DNA from: Yamadazyma tenuis
Lineage: Eukaryota; Ascomycota; Pichiomycetes; Serinales; Debaryomycetaceae
NCBI RefSeq assembly: GCF_029203305.1
Contig: NC_089461.1
Coordinates: 682,001 to 746,000, forward strand
Direction: 5' to 3'
Length of the DNA: 64,000 bases
Within the stretch, counting starts at the first letter, position 1; the number at the start of each line of letters is the position of its first letter. Shown in pieces: positions 1-9,047 of the stretch. Under the pieces are notes generated by a model that was not told the DNA's origin, made no database searches, and saw only the letters and a program-made list of their open reading frames with translations. The position numbers were made by a program, and so were the translations under genes.

Positions 1-2
1 TG

Positions 3-488
3 TTCACTCTCGGAGAGTTCCCAACCGAATACCATCCAACCGTGTTTGAGAACTACGTGACTGACTGCCGAATAGATGGTAAACCGCTCCAGCTCGCACT
101 ATGGGACACGGCAGGCCAAGAAGAGTACGAACGGCTCCGACCCTTGAGCTACGCAAACTCGCACGTGATCTTGATCGGCTTTGCCATCGACCAGCCTGAC
201 TCGTTGGAAAGCGCCCGCACAAAATGGATGCATGAAATACGGACCTACTGTCCCAACACGCCATATGTGCTTGTGGGACTAAAAAAGGACTTACGACAAA
301 GTGAAACCAGTAAAAAGTATGTGCAGGTGGCTCGGGCTCAGTTTGTAGCAGAGCAAATGCAAGCCAAAACGTATCTTGAAAGTTCTGCCCTCACCGGTGA
401 AGGTGTCGATGATATTTTCGAATTTGCGGCCCGCACCAGTTTATTGAATATCAAGAAGCCTGTCAATTCATGTTGTGTTATACTATAA
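3..488 (+). CDS. RHO2: Rho-family small GTPase Rho2, 5'-truncated by window edge
   Basis: This is the C-terminal part of a Rho GTPase, a membrane-bound switch for cell-wall integrity and actin polarity. The frame is open from base 3, so the N-terminal P-loop lies outside the window. Visible are the switch I region (PTVFENYVTD), the G3 box DTAGQEEYERLRP, a G4-type motif LKKD in place of the usual T/NKxD, the G5-type SSAL, and a C-terminal CAAX box CVIL preceded by a second Cys, which suggests prenylation plus palmitoylation. FTLGEFP, YVTDCRIDG and ALTGEGVDD match Rho2 rather than Rho1, Rho3 or Cdc42 as I remember those families. The GTG at 42 is not a start; translation simply enters from outside the window. 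Confidence 0.88.
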   Translation, partial: FTLGEFPTEYHPTVFENYVTDCRIDGKPLQLALWDTAGQEEYERLRPLSYANSHVILIGFAIDQPDSLESARTKWMHEIRTYCPNTPYVLVGLKKDLRQSETSKKYVQVARAQFVAEQMQAKTYLESSALTGEGVDDIFEFAARTSLLNIKKPVNSCCVIL

Positions 489-1058
489 TAGCACTAAATA
501 CAGTAAAATATAATAGACGTTTCAGGTGAGGATCAAGATTAGCAGTCTTACACCTTGCGAGCGGGAGCCAACTGAAAAGTTTTGTATACCAGGCTGTCAG
601 CACAATCGCCAAAGCGAAAACAGCCTCTTTGACAACCAAACGGGGTCCGCAAAAGACCACGAAAATCACATGCCTTACTCTGTTGGATTCAACACCTAAG
701 TTGAACGGAAGGGTGTCAAAACGCACACGATCTTAAATAGTTGTTTAAAAGTATTTCTGAATATGGGGCCAATAGTCTCCAAACGTACAAGATAAGTTGT
801 TGCTTAAAAGCAATTATGAATAAGAGACCAACCCTTCAATGCACTCCACTCTCAGACGGGGAGTAAAATATCCCATCATCACCAGGGTCTAGAATACTCC
901 TGATTCGTGCGGAGCCCATTCCGATGCAAATTGCCCTGATAAATGCGGTTATCAGATTCTCGCCTGTGTAAAGTGGTATCTTGAGGGTTGAAGGGGAATT
1001 AATTACCACTTTTTCCCAAGACCCCAATTCAAACATACCCTTACTTCATCTCTTGAAA
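489..1058. other. Intergenic region, no gene seen
   Basis: AT-rich spacer of 570 bp between the RHO2 stop and the next ATG. Short open frames on both strands here lack ATG starts or any recognisable protein. A near-repeat, 'aaaagtatttctgaatatg' around 747 and 'aaaagcaattatgaataag' around 806, is the only internal structure noticed. Confidence 0.5.
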
Positions 1059-1892
1059 ATGGACTCCCCTATTTTAGTTCCAGAAGCAACCCCAAATGAT
1101 TATGTCTCTATTACTCACAAATCAAGCACAGCTTCCTTGAGTACCATGTCCGACATAACAGATCTATTTCCTAGTCGTGGGTATCCACTTATCGATACCA
1201 TTATTGCCACACCACTAGGTGAGTTGGAAGCTGCCTCCGCCCAAGCTGAAGATTTTGAAGCTGTTAGAGACCATGCTGAACGGATTGCAAAAAGCCTTGT
1301 TCGACGCCTTGAACCTCTCAGAACTCTTGGAACGTTTGACAGACACATTCCCCAGTGGTCTGATGAAATCAATCTGTTCTTTGGGGACCACCCCGATATT
1401 CGTGATGCCTATGAAAGTAAGTCATGTGATCCTACCTACTATGTATTCCTCAAAGAAAGCTTCCCGTTTTGGATCAAGTCCTTTGATCAGGAGGTAATTC
1501 TTTCCTTACACCAAAAGAATAAATTGAGGCACAATTTCGATCAACGAAGCTTCAAAGAAGTATGGCAATACATAAAAGCAAACGAAGTGAAGATCCATGA
1601 ATTCAAGATTCAGCGGGTATTGAGGGATTTAATGAAGAAACACCCTGCTGACTGGTTACATTACGAACAAGGTACGTGCTTCAGACGTGAGTATAAAGAC
1701 TATCTTGAATTTCTTGACAATCATGGATGTTTGCTTATACAGCTATACTGGGGCTTAAGTTTGCAGAATAAGAGAGCCTTAGTGAATATCCTTGCTCAAA
1801 ACTACCAGAACAACATGGTTCTTCGTTACAAAGACATCTCTAATGTATTGAGTTGTCATGAAGATTTCAAGAAGCCCCGTAACTGGGATTAA
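1059..1892 (+). CDS. Uncharacterised protein, weakly Gag-like (277 aa)
   Basis: I do not recognise this family. The open frame extends upstream to a TTG at 981, but the first ATG is at 1059, giving 277 residues. The N-terminal 40 residues are Ser/Thr-rich. The rest is predicted helical, with several Trp/Phe-containing blocks: IPQWSDEINLFFGDHP, FPFWIKSFDQEV, FKEVWQYIKANE, DWLHYEQG and LIQLYWGLSLQNK. There is no signal peptide, membrane segment or zinc knuckle. The all-helical layout with 'xxW...F' motifs recalls the capsid part of yeast LTR-retrotransposon Gag proteins. That resemblance is only an impression, and no protease or polymerase frame or LTR pair lies nearby. It could equally be a lineage-specific gene. 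Confidence 0.55.
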   Translation: MDSPILVPEATPNDYVSITHKSSTASLSTMSDITDLFPSRGYPLIDTIIATPLGELEAASAQAEDFEAVRDHAERIAKSLVRRLEPLRTLGTFDRHIPQWSDEINLFFGDHPDIRDAYESKSCDPTYYVFLKESFPFWIKSFDQEVILSLHQKNKLRHNFDQRSFKEVWQYIKANEVKIHEFKIQRVLRDLMKKHPADWLHYEQGTCFRREYKDYLEFLDNHGCLLIQLYWGLSLQNKRALVNILAQNYQNNMVLRYKDISNVLSCHEDFKKPRNWD

Positions 1893-2029
1893 GAATAATG
1901 ATGAAAGGAACGAGCTAGGTTGTCTAGCATGAATTAACCTTGCCTGTGCGCGTTTGCGTGAAATGGTTGCAAAATCACTGCCACAAATTTAAAATACCTT
2001 CCGCAGCCTGCTCCCTGCCAAACTCGTAA

Positions 2030-2764
2030 ATGCCATTTGAGTTACTTCTTGGTGCATTTATGTGGCCAGTAATTGTTGCTAGGTCAGTGGTGTACTCTCC
2101 ATCCAAAAAAATCACTTCTTTTGTGCCAGCTACCGTTGGCTTGTCGGAGTCTTCTAATTTGTCCAGTTATGTGGTATCCAAAAGATTTGGGTCAGGCTCC
2201 AGAATATTTGACGTCTACAACACCAACAATGGAGCCATACCAAGAGGACCCGTCGACCCGTCCGAGGTGCTTTTCTGGTTTCTTCGTTCAAGGTTACTGA
2301 GAAGTGCCTTCAGAATGTACAGTTCACAAACAGGTTCACCACAAATAGGCACTAAAATGGAACCCATGGCTACTATTCGTGCTGGTTTTCGGTCCAATAT
2401 CCTTCTCATCAGCGCCTCCAAAGTTCCGGTCACCGACCTAGGCTGGCACGTCGTCCACCACGATGTTGATGGTATTGATGCTTACCGGGTGTTCACACTC
2501 GCAGACGGCCTGACGTACCAATGGACCTACAAGCAAAAGTACCTTGAATTAGTTCACAACCGTGGTAACTTTGAGACCGAAGTGAGACAACGTATAGGCC
2601 TGGTGGAGATTCACGGCCTCAATGGCTTTACATTGAAGGTGGATGAGTCCAAGATTCCATTGACATTGGCATTAGCCAGCGCGTGGTGCTCCTTTATTGA
2701 TATGTGGAGCTCCAAGTATAGCTTTGGAGGGGTCTACTGGCCCGACCGGTCCCTGATCTGCTAA
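2030..2764 (+). CDS. Uncharacterised protein, possible tubby-C/LURP-one-like fold (244 aa)
   Basis: An intact ORF from ATG to stop, not recognised with certainty. The C-terminal half looks like alternating beta-strands (ATIRAGFRSNILLI, YRVFTLADGLTYQWTY, IGLVEIHGLNGFTLKVD) followed by a hydrophobic helix, LTLALASAWCSFIDMW, and a GGVYW tail. A beta-barrel closed around a hydrophobic C-terminal helix is the layout of the tubby-C/LURP-one/scramblase superfamily, so I suggest that fold at low confidence. There is no signal peptide. A second in-frame ATG at codon 11 is an alternative start. It lies between the Gag-like ORF and NPL3, on the same strand as both. Confidence 0.55.
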   Translation: MPFELLLGAFMWPVIVARSVVYSPSKKITSFVPATVGLSESSNLSSYVVSKRFGSGSRIFDVYNTNNGAIPRGPVDPSEVLFWFLRSRLLRSAFRMYSSQTGSPQIGTKMEPMATIRAGFRSNILLISASKVPVTDLGWHVVHHDVDGIDAYRVFTLADGLTYQWTYKQKYLELVHNRGNFETEVRQRIGLVEIHGLNGFTLKVDESKIPLTLALASAWCSFIDMWSSKYSFGGVYWPDRSLIC

Positions 2765-2834
2765 AGTGAATAAGTATGATTTAACAGCTACATAGCAATA
2801 TACGGTAGGTGTGCACGACCCCATCTGACGCTTC

Positions 2835-2845
2835 TCGCACTTTTT
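2835..2845 (+). promoter_or_regulatory. TCGCACTTTTT element upstream of NPL3
   Basis: The sequence TCGCACTTTTT sits 46 bp before the NPL3 ATG. Very similar strings occur close upstream of several other genes in this window (see findings), suggesting a core-promoter element rather than chance. No factor is assigned. Confidence 0.4.
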
Positions 2846-2890
2846 GCACATCATGAAAATTTTCTAATTAACTACGTTTAAAAACATAAT

Positions 2891-3860
2891 ATGTCTGACA
2901 ACGAACAAGAACAACATTCAATCGACGAACAGTCCCCCGTCAACACTCACGATGAACCAATGGGTGAAGAGGCTGCTCCAGCCTTGGAATCCCGTAAGGT
3001 TTTCGTGAGACCTTTGGACTATCAAAGTATGTATCCTTTTTCCAGAAATTTTCACCCCAAGTACTTATACTAACTAAACTTTAGCTCCAACTGAAGAAAT
3101 CGAAGAATTCTTTGCTCCAGCTGGTGCCATCGCCGAAGTGCAAATGATGAGAGGTTATGCTTTCGTCTCTTTCGAAGAAGATGGTGCTGCTCAAAAAGCT
3201 GTTGATGAATTCAACAACACCGATTTCCATGGACAACCATTGATTGTTGAATTGGCCCGTGAAAGAAAAGAAGATACCAGAGGAAAATACAGAGTTAAGG
3301 TTACCAACTTGCCTGATGGAACTGCTTGGCAAGACTTCAAGGATTTTGTCAGAGACAAGACGGGTACTACCCCAACCTTTGCTAAGGTTTACAGAGACTA
3401 CGATTCTGGTGAGGTTATTGGTGCCTTAGAATTCGGCGCTAGAGACGAATTGGAAGGTGCTATTCCAGTGTTAAATGGATCTGAATTCCAAGGTGCTACT
3501 GTGGATGCTGAAGAAGATACTTCTCCATTTATTCCACCTCCAAGAAGAGGCGGAAGAGGAGGTTTCGGTGGCCGTGGTGGTTTCAGAGGTGACTTTGGCG
3601 GTAGAGGCGGTGGCTTCAGAGGTGGCCGTGGTGACTTTGGTGGAAGAGGTGGTTTCAGAGGAAGAGGTGGCTTCAGAGGTGACTTTGGTGGAAGAGGTGG
3701 TTTCAGAGGTGGCCGTGGTGACTTCAGAGGTGGCCGTGGTGACTTCAGAGGTGGCCGTGGTGGTTTCAGAGGTGGCCGTGGAGGCTTCGACCGTGACTCC
3801 CGTGGTGATGACAGAGACTCTTACGTTTCCAACCGTGAAAGATCTCCAACCCGTTATTAA
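2891..3860 (+). CDS. NPL3: Npl3-type RRM/RGG mRNA-binding protein (one intron)
   Basis: An SR-like RNA-binding protein for mRNA export, splicing and elongation. Exon 1 is 2891-3026 and exon 2 is 3085-3860. The intron begins GTATGT, has a perfect TACTAAC branch point (3068-3074) and ends in TTAG. Joining restores one frame across VFVRPLDYQ / TPTEEIEEFF. RRM1 carries RNP1-like RGYAFVSF and starts with VFVRPLD. RRM2 contains YRVKVTNLPDGTAWQDFKDF, where the SWQDLKD-type heptad typical of Npl3's second RRM is kept (TAWQDFKDF). The C-terminal third is an RGG/RGD-rich tail (from about 3547) ending NRERSPTRY, matching the SPTR ending of S. cerevisiae Npl3, a kinase/import site. Identification is firm. 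The 58-nt intron inside the first RRM is short but canonical. Confidence 0.9.
3027..3084 (+). other. Spliceosomal intron of NPL3
   Basis: 58-nt intron: donor GTATGT, branch point TACTAAC at 3068-3074, acceptor TTAG with the branch motif about 10 nt from the splice site. Retention would add in-frame codons and then reach a stop at about 3071-3073. Removal joins the two halves of RRM1. Confidence 0.92.
3547..3792 (+). repeat. RGG/RGD-encoding tandem repeat inside NPL3
   Basis: Imperfect tandem repeats built from ggtggccgtggtgacttc- and ggaagaggtggtttc-type units encode a run of GGRGGF/GGRGDF motifs. Such tracts are arginine-methylated in Npl3 orthologues and are prone to copy-number change. 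Confidence 0.85.
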
Positions 3861-4239
3861 AGGATCCCTATAATATGATTGTCAGTCCCCAAGTTGAACC
3901 ATAAAGAATCTAACAGAATTGTTTTATATATTTTTAGTTGTACCAAGAATGATGTGGGTCCCCCAAGTTGTTCGGAAGAATTGTTTCAATAACCATAAAA
4001 GAGAAAAGAAAGTAAACTGTTGTGTTCGAAGAGTAGAGGTGGAAATGTGTGATATATGGCTTGAAGACGAATATCTTGTTTCAGTTCAAAAGTTGTTGTA
4101 ACATTATCCCGTTATTTTTAAATTTTAGCTTTTTTTATATCCTGGCGTCAAAAGCTGGCTTCTTAATAGATGCTTGTATTTCCTGTTTCAGTATTATTGG
4201 AGATTTTTGTTATCGCGAAAAAAAAACTTCTATTGAAGA
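3861..4239. other. Intergenic region NPL3-BNA7, no gene seen
   Basis: 379 bp of NPL3 3' region and BNA7 promoter. A CGCGAAAA string followed by an A-run lies about 25 bp before the BNA7 ATG. No recognisable small gene. Confidence 0.5.
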
Positions 4240-5085
4240 ATGGTAGAAGTTTATCTGTATGGTCCTCATGAACTCCAGTCCGTGAAGGTGTTCCAACAGG
4301 ACCCTCTGACAAAGGATGCCATTGTGTTCATCCATGGTGGAGGTTGGAGAGACCCAAGCAATTCTTTTGACGATTTCAAGCCAATTATGAAGGACTTTTC
4401 AAAATGCTCCTTAAACGTAATCTCCATAAACTATAGGTTGTCACCCAGTGCAAACACCGAGGCTGAATTGAAGAAGATGCCTTATTTCAGACACCCATTC
4501 CATCTTCTCGATGTTCTAAAGGCACTTGTGTTTCTTGTGAAGGACAGAGGATTGAATATCATCCTGGTTGTTGGACACTCGGTTGGGGCAACTTTATGTT
4601 TACAGCTAATGAACTACAAGGAGGTTTTAGAATATGGGTTTAAATATATCCCTGCAAACAACAAGATGCTTCCCACGAAGCAAGAATTAGACGAAATAGA
4701 CACTACATTGGCAGATTCACACTTTCGTCGGATATACTTGATTGATGGAATTTTCGACGTGGAAAATTTGGTACAAGAATATGGTGATTCGTACCGAACT
4801 TTTGTACGGTGTGCATTTGACTCTGATGATCACTTCAAGGACGCAGTCCAGACTTCCAACCACCAGCTTGGTGCTCCACACTTGTTCATTCAAGACACTA
4901 CTAAGGTATTCCTTATCCATTCATTAGAGGATGAATTACTCTCGCCTAGGCAAACCAAACTACTTGCTACATATTTGACCAGTGTGAACATCAACCATGA
5001 AGTTGTGTTGCAACCCTGGGGGCTACACGAGGAAGTTTACCGAAGACTGGAGGTTTCTGCCTTTATTATCAAGAATTTATTTTAA
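4240..5085 (+). CDS. BNA7: Kynurenine formamidase Bna7
   Basis: An alpha/beta hydrolase that hydrolyses N-formylkynurenine to kynurenine in the tryptophan-to-NAD pathway. The oxyanion motif HGGGW is near residue 32. The nucleophile elbow is GHSVGA, with Ser114. An acidic catalytic residue is likely in HSLEDELLSPRQT, and the catalytic His is about H263 in LHEEVYRR. Length (281 aa) is slightly above the S. cerevisiae enzyme. The pattern IVFIHGGGW...INYRLSP...VGHSVGATL...LLSPRQT is diagnostic of this family. Two CTG codons (4564-4566, 5047-5049) align with Asn and Gly in the S. cerevisiae protein as I recall it, favouring a Ser reading. It starts at the first ATG. Confidence 0.88.
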   Translation: MVEVYLYGPHELQSVKVFQQDPLTKDAIVFIHGGGWRDPSNSFDDFKPIMKDFSKCSLNVISINYRLSPSANTEAELKKMPYFRHPFHLLDVLKALVFLVKDRGLNIILVVGHSVGATLCLQLMNYKEVLEYGFKYIPANNKMLPTKQELDEIDTTLADSHFRRIYLIDGIFDVENLVQEYGDSYRTFVRCAFDSDDHFKDAVQTSNHQLGAPHLFIQDTTKVFLIHSLEDELLSPRQTKLLATYLTSVNINHEVVLQPWGLHEEVYRRLEVSAFIIKNLF

Positions 5086-5256
5086 GTCATATAGGAAAAA
5101 CGCTATCGACTGCAGCTTTCACTCTGCAAAAGAGGTATGATTCTCCTTGACCAGCCCCATCCTACTTTGTGGCCTTCATCTCTTTCTCTAGTGGATTCCA
5201 ATCCTGTTGGGCCATGTAGTAACCAGCGAACGTGCGCACACCAAGTTCACGCTTCT

Positions 5257-5263
5257 TCGCACT
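5257..5263 (+). promoter_or_regulatory. TCGCACT element upstream of TIF35
   Basis: TTCGCACTGAAAGATTTTTC lies about 40 bp before the TIF35 ATG. It shares the TCGCACT core with the elements upstream of NPL3, SSU72 and SBH1. Confidence 0.35.
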
Positions 5264-5300
5264 GAAAGATTTTTCACTCACCAAATAAATCGACTACAGC

Positions 5301-6140
5301 ATGTCTACGCAAGTTATCAACTCTTGGGCCGACGCCGAAGATGACGTGCCAGCCCCCGAAGTGACCACCAACCCAGATGGCACCAAGACGGTTGTCAGCT
5401 ATAGACAAAACCAGAAGGGCCAGAAGATCAGAGTCACCCAAAAAATAAAGGAAATCAAGGTTCAAGAAAAAGTGCATCCGCTCGTGGCCAAACGCAGAAC
5501 CTGGGCTAAGTATGGGAAAGAGAAAAACACCCCTCCAGGACCTGACACCAGAACCACGCAGTTGGGAGAAATCGTCGAGTTGAAGTTGGGTACCCAGTGG
5601 AAAGAAATGGAAAAGCAAGAAGAAGAAGAAAAGGCTCAACAAAGTGCACAAGTGATTTCTAACCAAAGAATCAAATGTAGACTTTGTGGAGGAGACCATT
5701 TCACCTCCAAATGTCCGTTCAAGGGCACCTTGGGAGACGCCGGAAAAGACGAATCATCTCTCAGCACCGCCGATATTGTTATTGATCCATCTTCACCCGG
5801 TGCTCCTTCTAAATTCGTTCCTAGACACATGAGAAGAGATGCTGAAGGTAACTTACCCGCCAGAGATAGCTCCGCCAGAGACGATTCCACCACATTAAGA
5901 ATCTCGCAATTGAATACGCTTGTCGACGAGCACATGGTCAGAAACGAGTTACTTGCAGCATACGGACCATTAGAAAGAGTGGCCCTTGTGAGAAATAGAG
6001 ACACTGGAATCTCTAGAGGGTTCGCGTATGTGTCTTTTGCTACCGAGCAATTGGCCGAAAGAGCGTTGAACGACTTGAACGGTAAGGGTTACCATTCGTT
6101 GATTTTACACATTGAGTGGTCTAAGAAGAAGAAGCAGTAG
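5301..6140 (+). CDS. TIF35: Translation initiation factor eIF3 subunit g
   Basis: The eIF3g subunit, acting in 43S scanning and reinitiation with eIF3i in the cytoplasm. The N-terminus (SWADAEDD...GTKTVVSYRQNQKGQKIRVTQKIKEIKVQEKVHPLVAKRRTW split over about 75 residues) is the eIF3g conserved block that binds eIF3i. A zinc-knuckle CX2CX3HX4C (CRLCGGDHFTSKC) lies near the middle. A single C-terminal RRM contains LRISQLNT (RNP2) and RGFAYVSF (RNP1). The length of 279 aa matches the family. The ATG at 5301 lies directly before the conserved N-terminus. It is followed after 276 bp by the WD-repeat gene on the same strand. Confidence 0.93.
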   Translation: MSTQVINSWADAEDDVPAPEVTTNPDGTKTVVSYRQNQKGQKIRVTQKIKEIKVQEKVHPLVAKRRTWAKYGKEKNTPPGPDTRTTQLGEIVELKLGTQWKEMEKQEEEEKAQQSAQVISNQRIKCRLCGGDHFTSKCPFKGTLGDAGKDESSLSTADIVIDPSSPGAPSKFVPRHMRRDAEGNLPARDSSARDDSTTLRISQLNTLVDEHMVRNELLAAYGPLERVALVRNRDTGISRGFAYVSFATEQLAERALNDLNGKGYHSLILHIEWSKKKKQ

Positions 6141-6416
6141 TTGTGTGTACAGTATAATATATGCTAGTTGTAAACTGGGGGTGTCGCGCGACATTCGGCT
6201 TTTCAGGTGCTGAGTGGGCCTGGAAATTTCCTGGTCCTCGTAGCGCCTTCTAACTATCTTTGCTAACTTGTTTATTATCAGCCACAAAGCTTTTAATTCC
6301 TCAAGAGACTTAACTTCAGCTGTAACATACGACTAGTTGGTTGAGTTTCTGTTTTTAACTTCACCTTTAGCTTCAAGGCCGTTTGTTTCGGAAATACACA
6401 TAATCAAACCCTGAGC

Positions 6417-8966
6417 ATGACTGATCATAAACTGACACCTTCAACACCTTCCAGCACCTCGCGTCATTCAATGATTCTGTTGAAAGGATCCTCGCCTCCC
6501 GGCAACTCCCGGAACATTTTCAGTAAACTTCTCCATAGAAGAAGTTCTACTAGCCTGCCTATCGGCCCACACTCAAGTTCTTCCACAAGGGCCTCCGCCG
6601 ACATATCCGTCCAAAGATCTCGCTCCAAGCGTAGCGATAGGTCCGTTTCACGCACCCATAGCGTCCGCAAAGCAGACCGGTCCGTGGTGGACGATAACGA
6701 TAGTTTACGCTCCGATGAGACGTTTAATGAGAACGACGAATCGGATGTTTCTTCCGTATATTCCAATCTTCATCACACGGGATCCACAACATTCTCGGAG
6801 CCATTACCAGGCTCGTCCGAAACCAGCTTCGAGGACGTGGACCGTAAATTGAACGAATTGTTGGTGCTGGGTCCTGCCATCTCGGAGTCGCCCTGGCAAG
6901 GTTTCAATCGAGATGCCCTCAATCCTCCCAAATATGTCAAGGTGATGCGACGCAACAAGGGAAGCCCTAAGACGGTGAGGCGGATCTTCTTGGCCCAGGA
7001 GTTGAACGACGAATCCGACTCTGACAGTGTTTTGGATGAATCTCCTGCTACTTCCAATATGGACCTTGACGGGGATGCGGCTGCCAACTTGGATAAAGCC
7101 GGTGAAAAGCCGGCCGAGGTGGACAGCTCGCTTTCCAAAGAGGTGTTCTCGATGTTGTTCAGCCGTGATGGGAAGTACTTGGCCATCGCTGGTCGGGACT
7201 CGGTCATCAAGGTGTACAAAGTGCTATCATCGCCATTAGGCCGTATGGAATACCAAAACCACGAGGAAGCCCATTCCAAGAACAAGAAGAAGTCCAAATC
7301 ACAAGATGAGGTGTATCCGTATGCTCCCGTCTTCCATCAGAAGCCTGTGCGTGTGTTCAAAGGTCATACGAAGAGTGTTCTTTCCATTGACTGGAGTAAA
7401 AACAATTTTTTGCTCTCTGGAAGCATGGACAAAACCGTCAAGTTGTGGCATGTGGATAGGGCAGACTGCTTGGCTACTTTCCAACATGAGGACTTTGTTA
7501 CGACTGTCAAGTTCCATCCGAATGATGATCGGTTCTTTTTGAGTGGTTCTTTGGACAACTACGCAAGGCTTTGGTCTATTCTCGAAGGGAGTGTTGCTTA
7601 CGGCAGGAACTTGGGCGACGAAATGTTGATAACCGCCTCCTGTTTCACCCCCGATGGCTTACACTGCTTGTTTGGTGGGTTCAATGGAACCATCGCTATG
7701 CTTGAAACAAAGGGTTTACATATAATCCACAGCTTTGATATCAAGCCTGGTATGCCTCTGTTGAAACCCAAAACCGGCAAGAAGGTCACCAGCATCCAGG
7801 CCCTCGTAAACGAGGCACACCAAGATGATGATGACTTGAAGTACAAGTGGACTTATTTGATCACCACCAACGACTCACGAATCAGATTGATCAATGCCAA
7901 TGAAAAGAAGCTTGTAACCCGGTTTAAAGGTGTTACTAATACAACCTCAGTTGAGGCATCTATTTCAGATGATTGTAGATACATTCTTGCAGGTTCGGAG
8001 GACCATTGGTGCTATGTGTGGGAAAATAACAACGCCATAATTAACAACAAGTTGAAATCAGCTGTTAGTGAAATGTTAAATGGAAAGAGACATCTTATTA
8101 CTGACTTGGAATCCAAGCACAAGAAGTACTACGACTTCATTATCAAGAACAAGTTGTTGAAAAAGCTCAATGCTGAACAGTTCTTGAAAGATGATCAGCA
8201 TTCGGAGTTCATAGCGAATGAGAATAGCAGCTATACTTCTTTCCATGCCCATCATTCGTCCGTAAATGCTGCTATTTTCGCCCCCAGCTTGACCAAAAAG
8301 CTCCTTGAGTTGTCTGACGATGTTGTGTTTGACATGATCAAAAGAGGACGTAATTGTGCTTCGGCTGACGAGTTTCCCAAAGTCAACATTCCTGATCAAC
8401 ACGAAATTGATACGGGTATAGCTGGCTTCATAATGGTAACCACTGATGAGACAGGTTTAATCAGAGTTTTCAGACAGGATGTTGCCTATGATCTTCGGAA
8501 GGGCATCATTGACTATTACAAGAAACTGACGAGAAAAGAATGTCCAACATTAACCAAGTCTTCCAGAATTGTGACGAAAGTGAAATCACCAGCTCTTTCA
8601 CCTTCTTCTTCGATGTCTTCTGTGCCAAATCTCGTGAAGCATGAACCGTACCTCTCAACTAAAAGATTTGATAGCAGGCCTCCACTGAAGTCCATCTCAA
8701 ACGGAATTTTGAACTCCCAGAACGGAACTTTTAAAATCAAGTCAGATGCTGTCATCTTTGAACAGAACTCACAACGGATTGCCTCATCTGGAGTTATCAC
8801 CCCAGATTATGAACCTGAGGTTCCATTCCCGTCGATCAAAAATTCAGACTCTAGACTGTCTGTTCCACTCTTTGTAAATACTGCAGTTGATAGCCAAACG
8901 CCTGAAGTAATGCAATTTCAGACCCCGGTTACTTCTGCTCCCAAAACCACCACGTTCAAGTCTTAA
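6417..8966 (+). CDS. WD40-repeat protein of the DGR2/LAF1 (WDR44-like) family
   Basis: 849 residues, close to the lengths of the S. cerevisiae paralogues DGR2 and YMR102C/LAF1. The first 200 residues are a Ser/Arg-rich disordered tail. WD repeats begin near residue 240 (VFSMLFSRDGKYLAIAGRDS), followed by GHTKSVLSIDWSKNNFLLSG, FVTTVKFHPNDDRFFLSGSLD, ITASCFTPDGLHCLFGG and SISDDCRYILAGSEDHWCYVWE. A long insertion separates the fifth and last repeats, and a Ser-rich tail ends the protein. This GH-less, insertion-bearing propeller is typical of the fungal WDR44-like group. A role in lipid/ergosterol or 2-deoxyglucose phenotypes is known only from S. cerevisiae; the molecular function is not established. 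The 3' end faces SCC3 across 81 bp. Confidence 0.8.
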   Translation: MTDHKLTPSTPSSTSRHSMILLKGSSPPGNSRNIFSKLLHRRSSTSLPIGPHSSSSTRASADISVQRSRSKRSDRSVSRTHSVRKADRSVVDDNDSLRSDETFNENDESDVSSVYSNLHHTGSTTFSEPLPGSSETSFEDVDRKLNELLVLGPAISESPWQGFNRDALNPPKYVKVMRRNKGSPKTVRRIFLAQELNDESDSDSVLDESPATSNMDLDGDAAANLDKAGEKPAEVDSSLSKEVFSMLFSRDGKYLAIAGRDSVIKVYKVLSSPLGRMEYQNHEEAHSKNKKKSKSQDEVYPYAPVFHQKPVRVFKGHTKSVLSIDWSKNNFLLSGSMDKTVKLWHVDRADCLATFQHEDFVTTVKFHPNDDRFFLSGSLDNYARLWSILEGSVAYGRNLGDEMLITASCFTPDGLHCLFGGFNGTIAMLETKGLHIIHSFDIKPGMPLLKPKTGKKVTSIQALVNEAHQDDDDLKYKWTYLITTNDSRIRLINANEKKLVTRFKGVTNTTSVEASISDDCRYILAGSEDHWCYVWENNNAIINNKLKSAVSEMLNGKRHLITDLESKHKKYYDFIIKNKLLKKLNAEQFLKDDQHSEFIANENSSYTSFHAHHSSVNAAIFAPSLTKKLLELSDDVVFDMIKRGRNCASADEFPKVNIPDQHEIDTGIAGFIMVTTDETGLIRVFRQDVAYDLRKGIIDYYKKLTRKECPTLTKSSRIVTKVKSPALSPSSSMSSVPNLVKHEPYLSTKRFDSRPPLKSISNGILNSQNGTFKIKSDAVIFEQNSQRIASSGVITPDYEPEVPFPSIKNSDSRLSVPLFVNTAVDSQTPEVMQFQTPVTSAPKTTTFKS

Positions 8967-9047
8967 TGTTCGACTTCTTGAACAACATATGATATTCAAA
9001 TGCAATAATTTAACTTCAACTATATAATACCTAACGTAGCTGTAACC

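Noticed and set aside
981..1058. Extended N-terminus of the Gag-like ORF
   Set aside because: The upstream extension begins at TTG and is not preceded by an ATG; yeast starts are almost always ATG.
3475..3873. 132-codon frame over the NPL3 RGG tract
   Set aside because: It is the +1 shadow of a repetitive coding region (Val/Ala/Glu-rich) and starts inside an exon.
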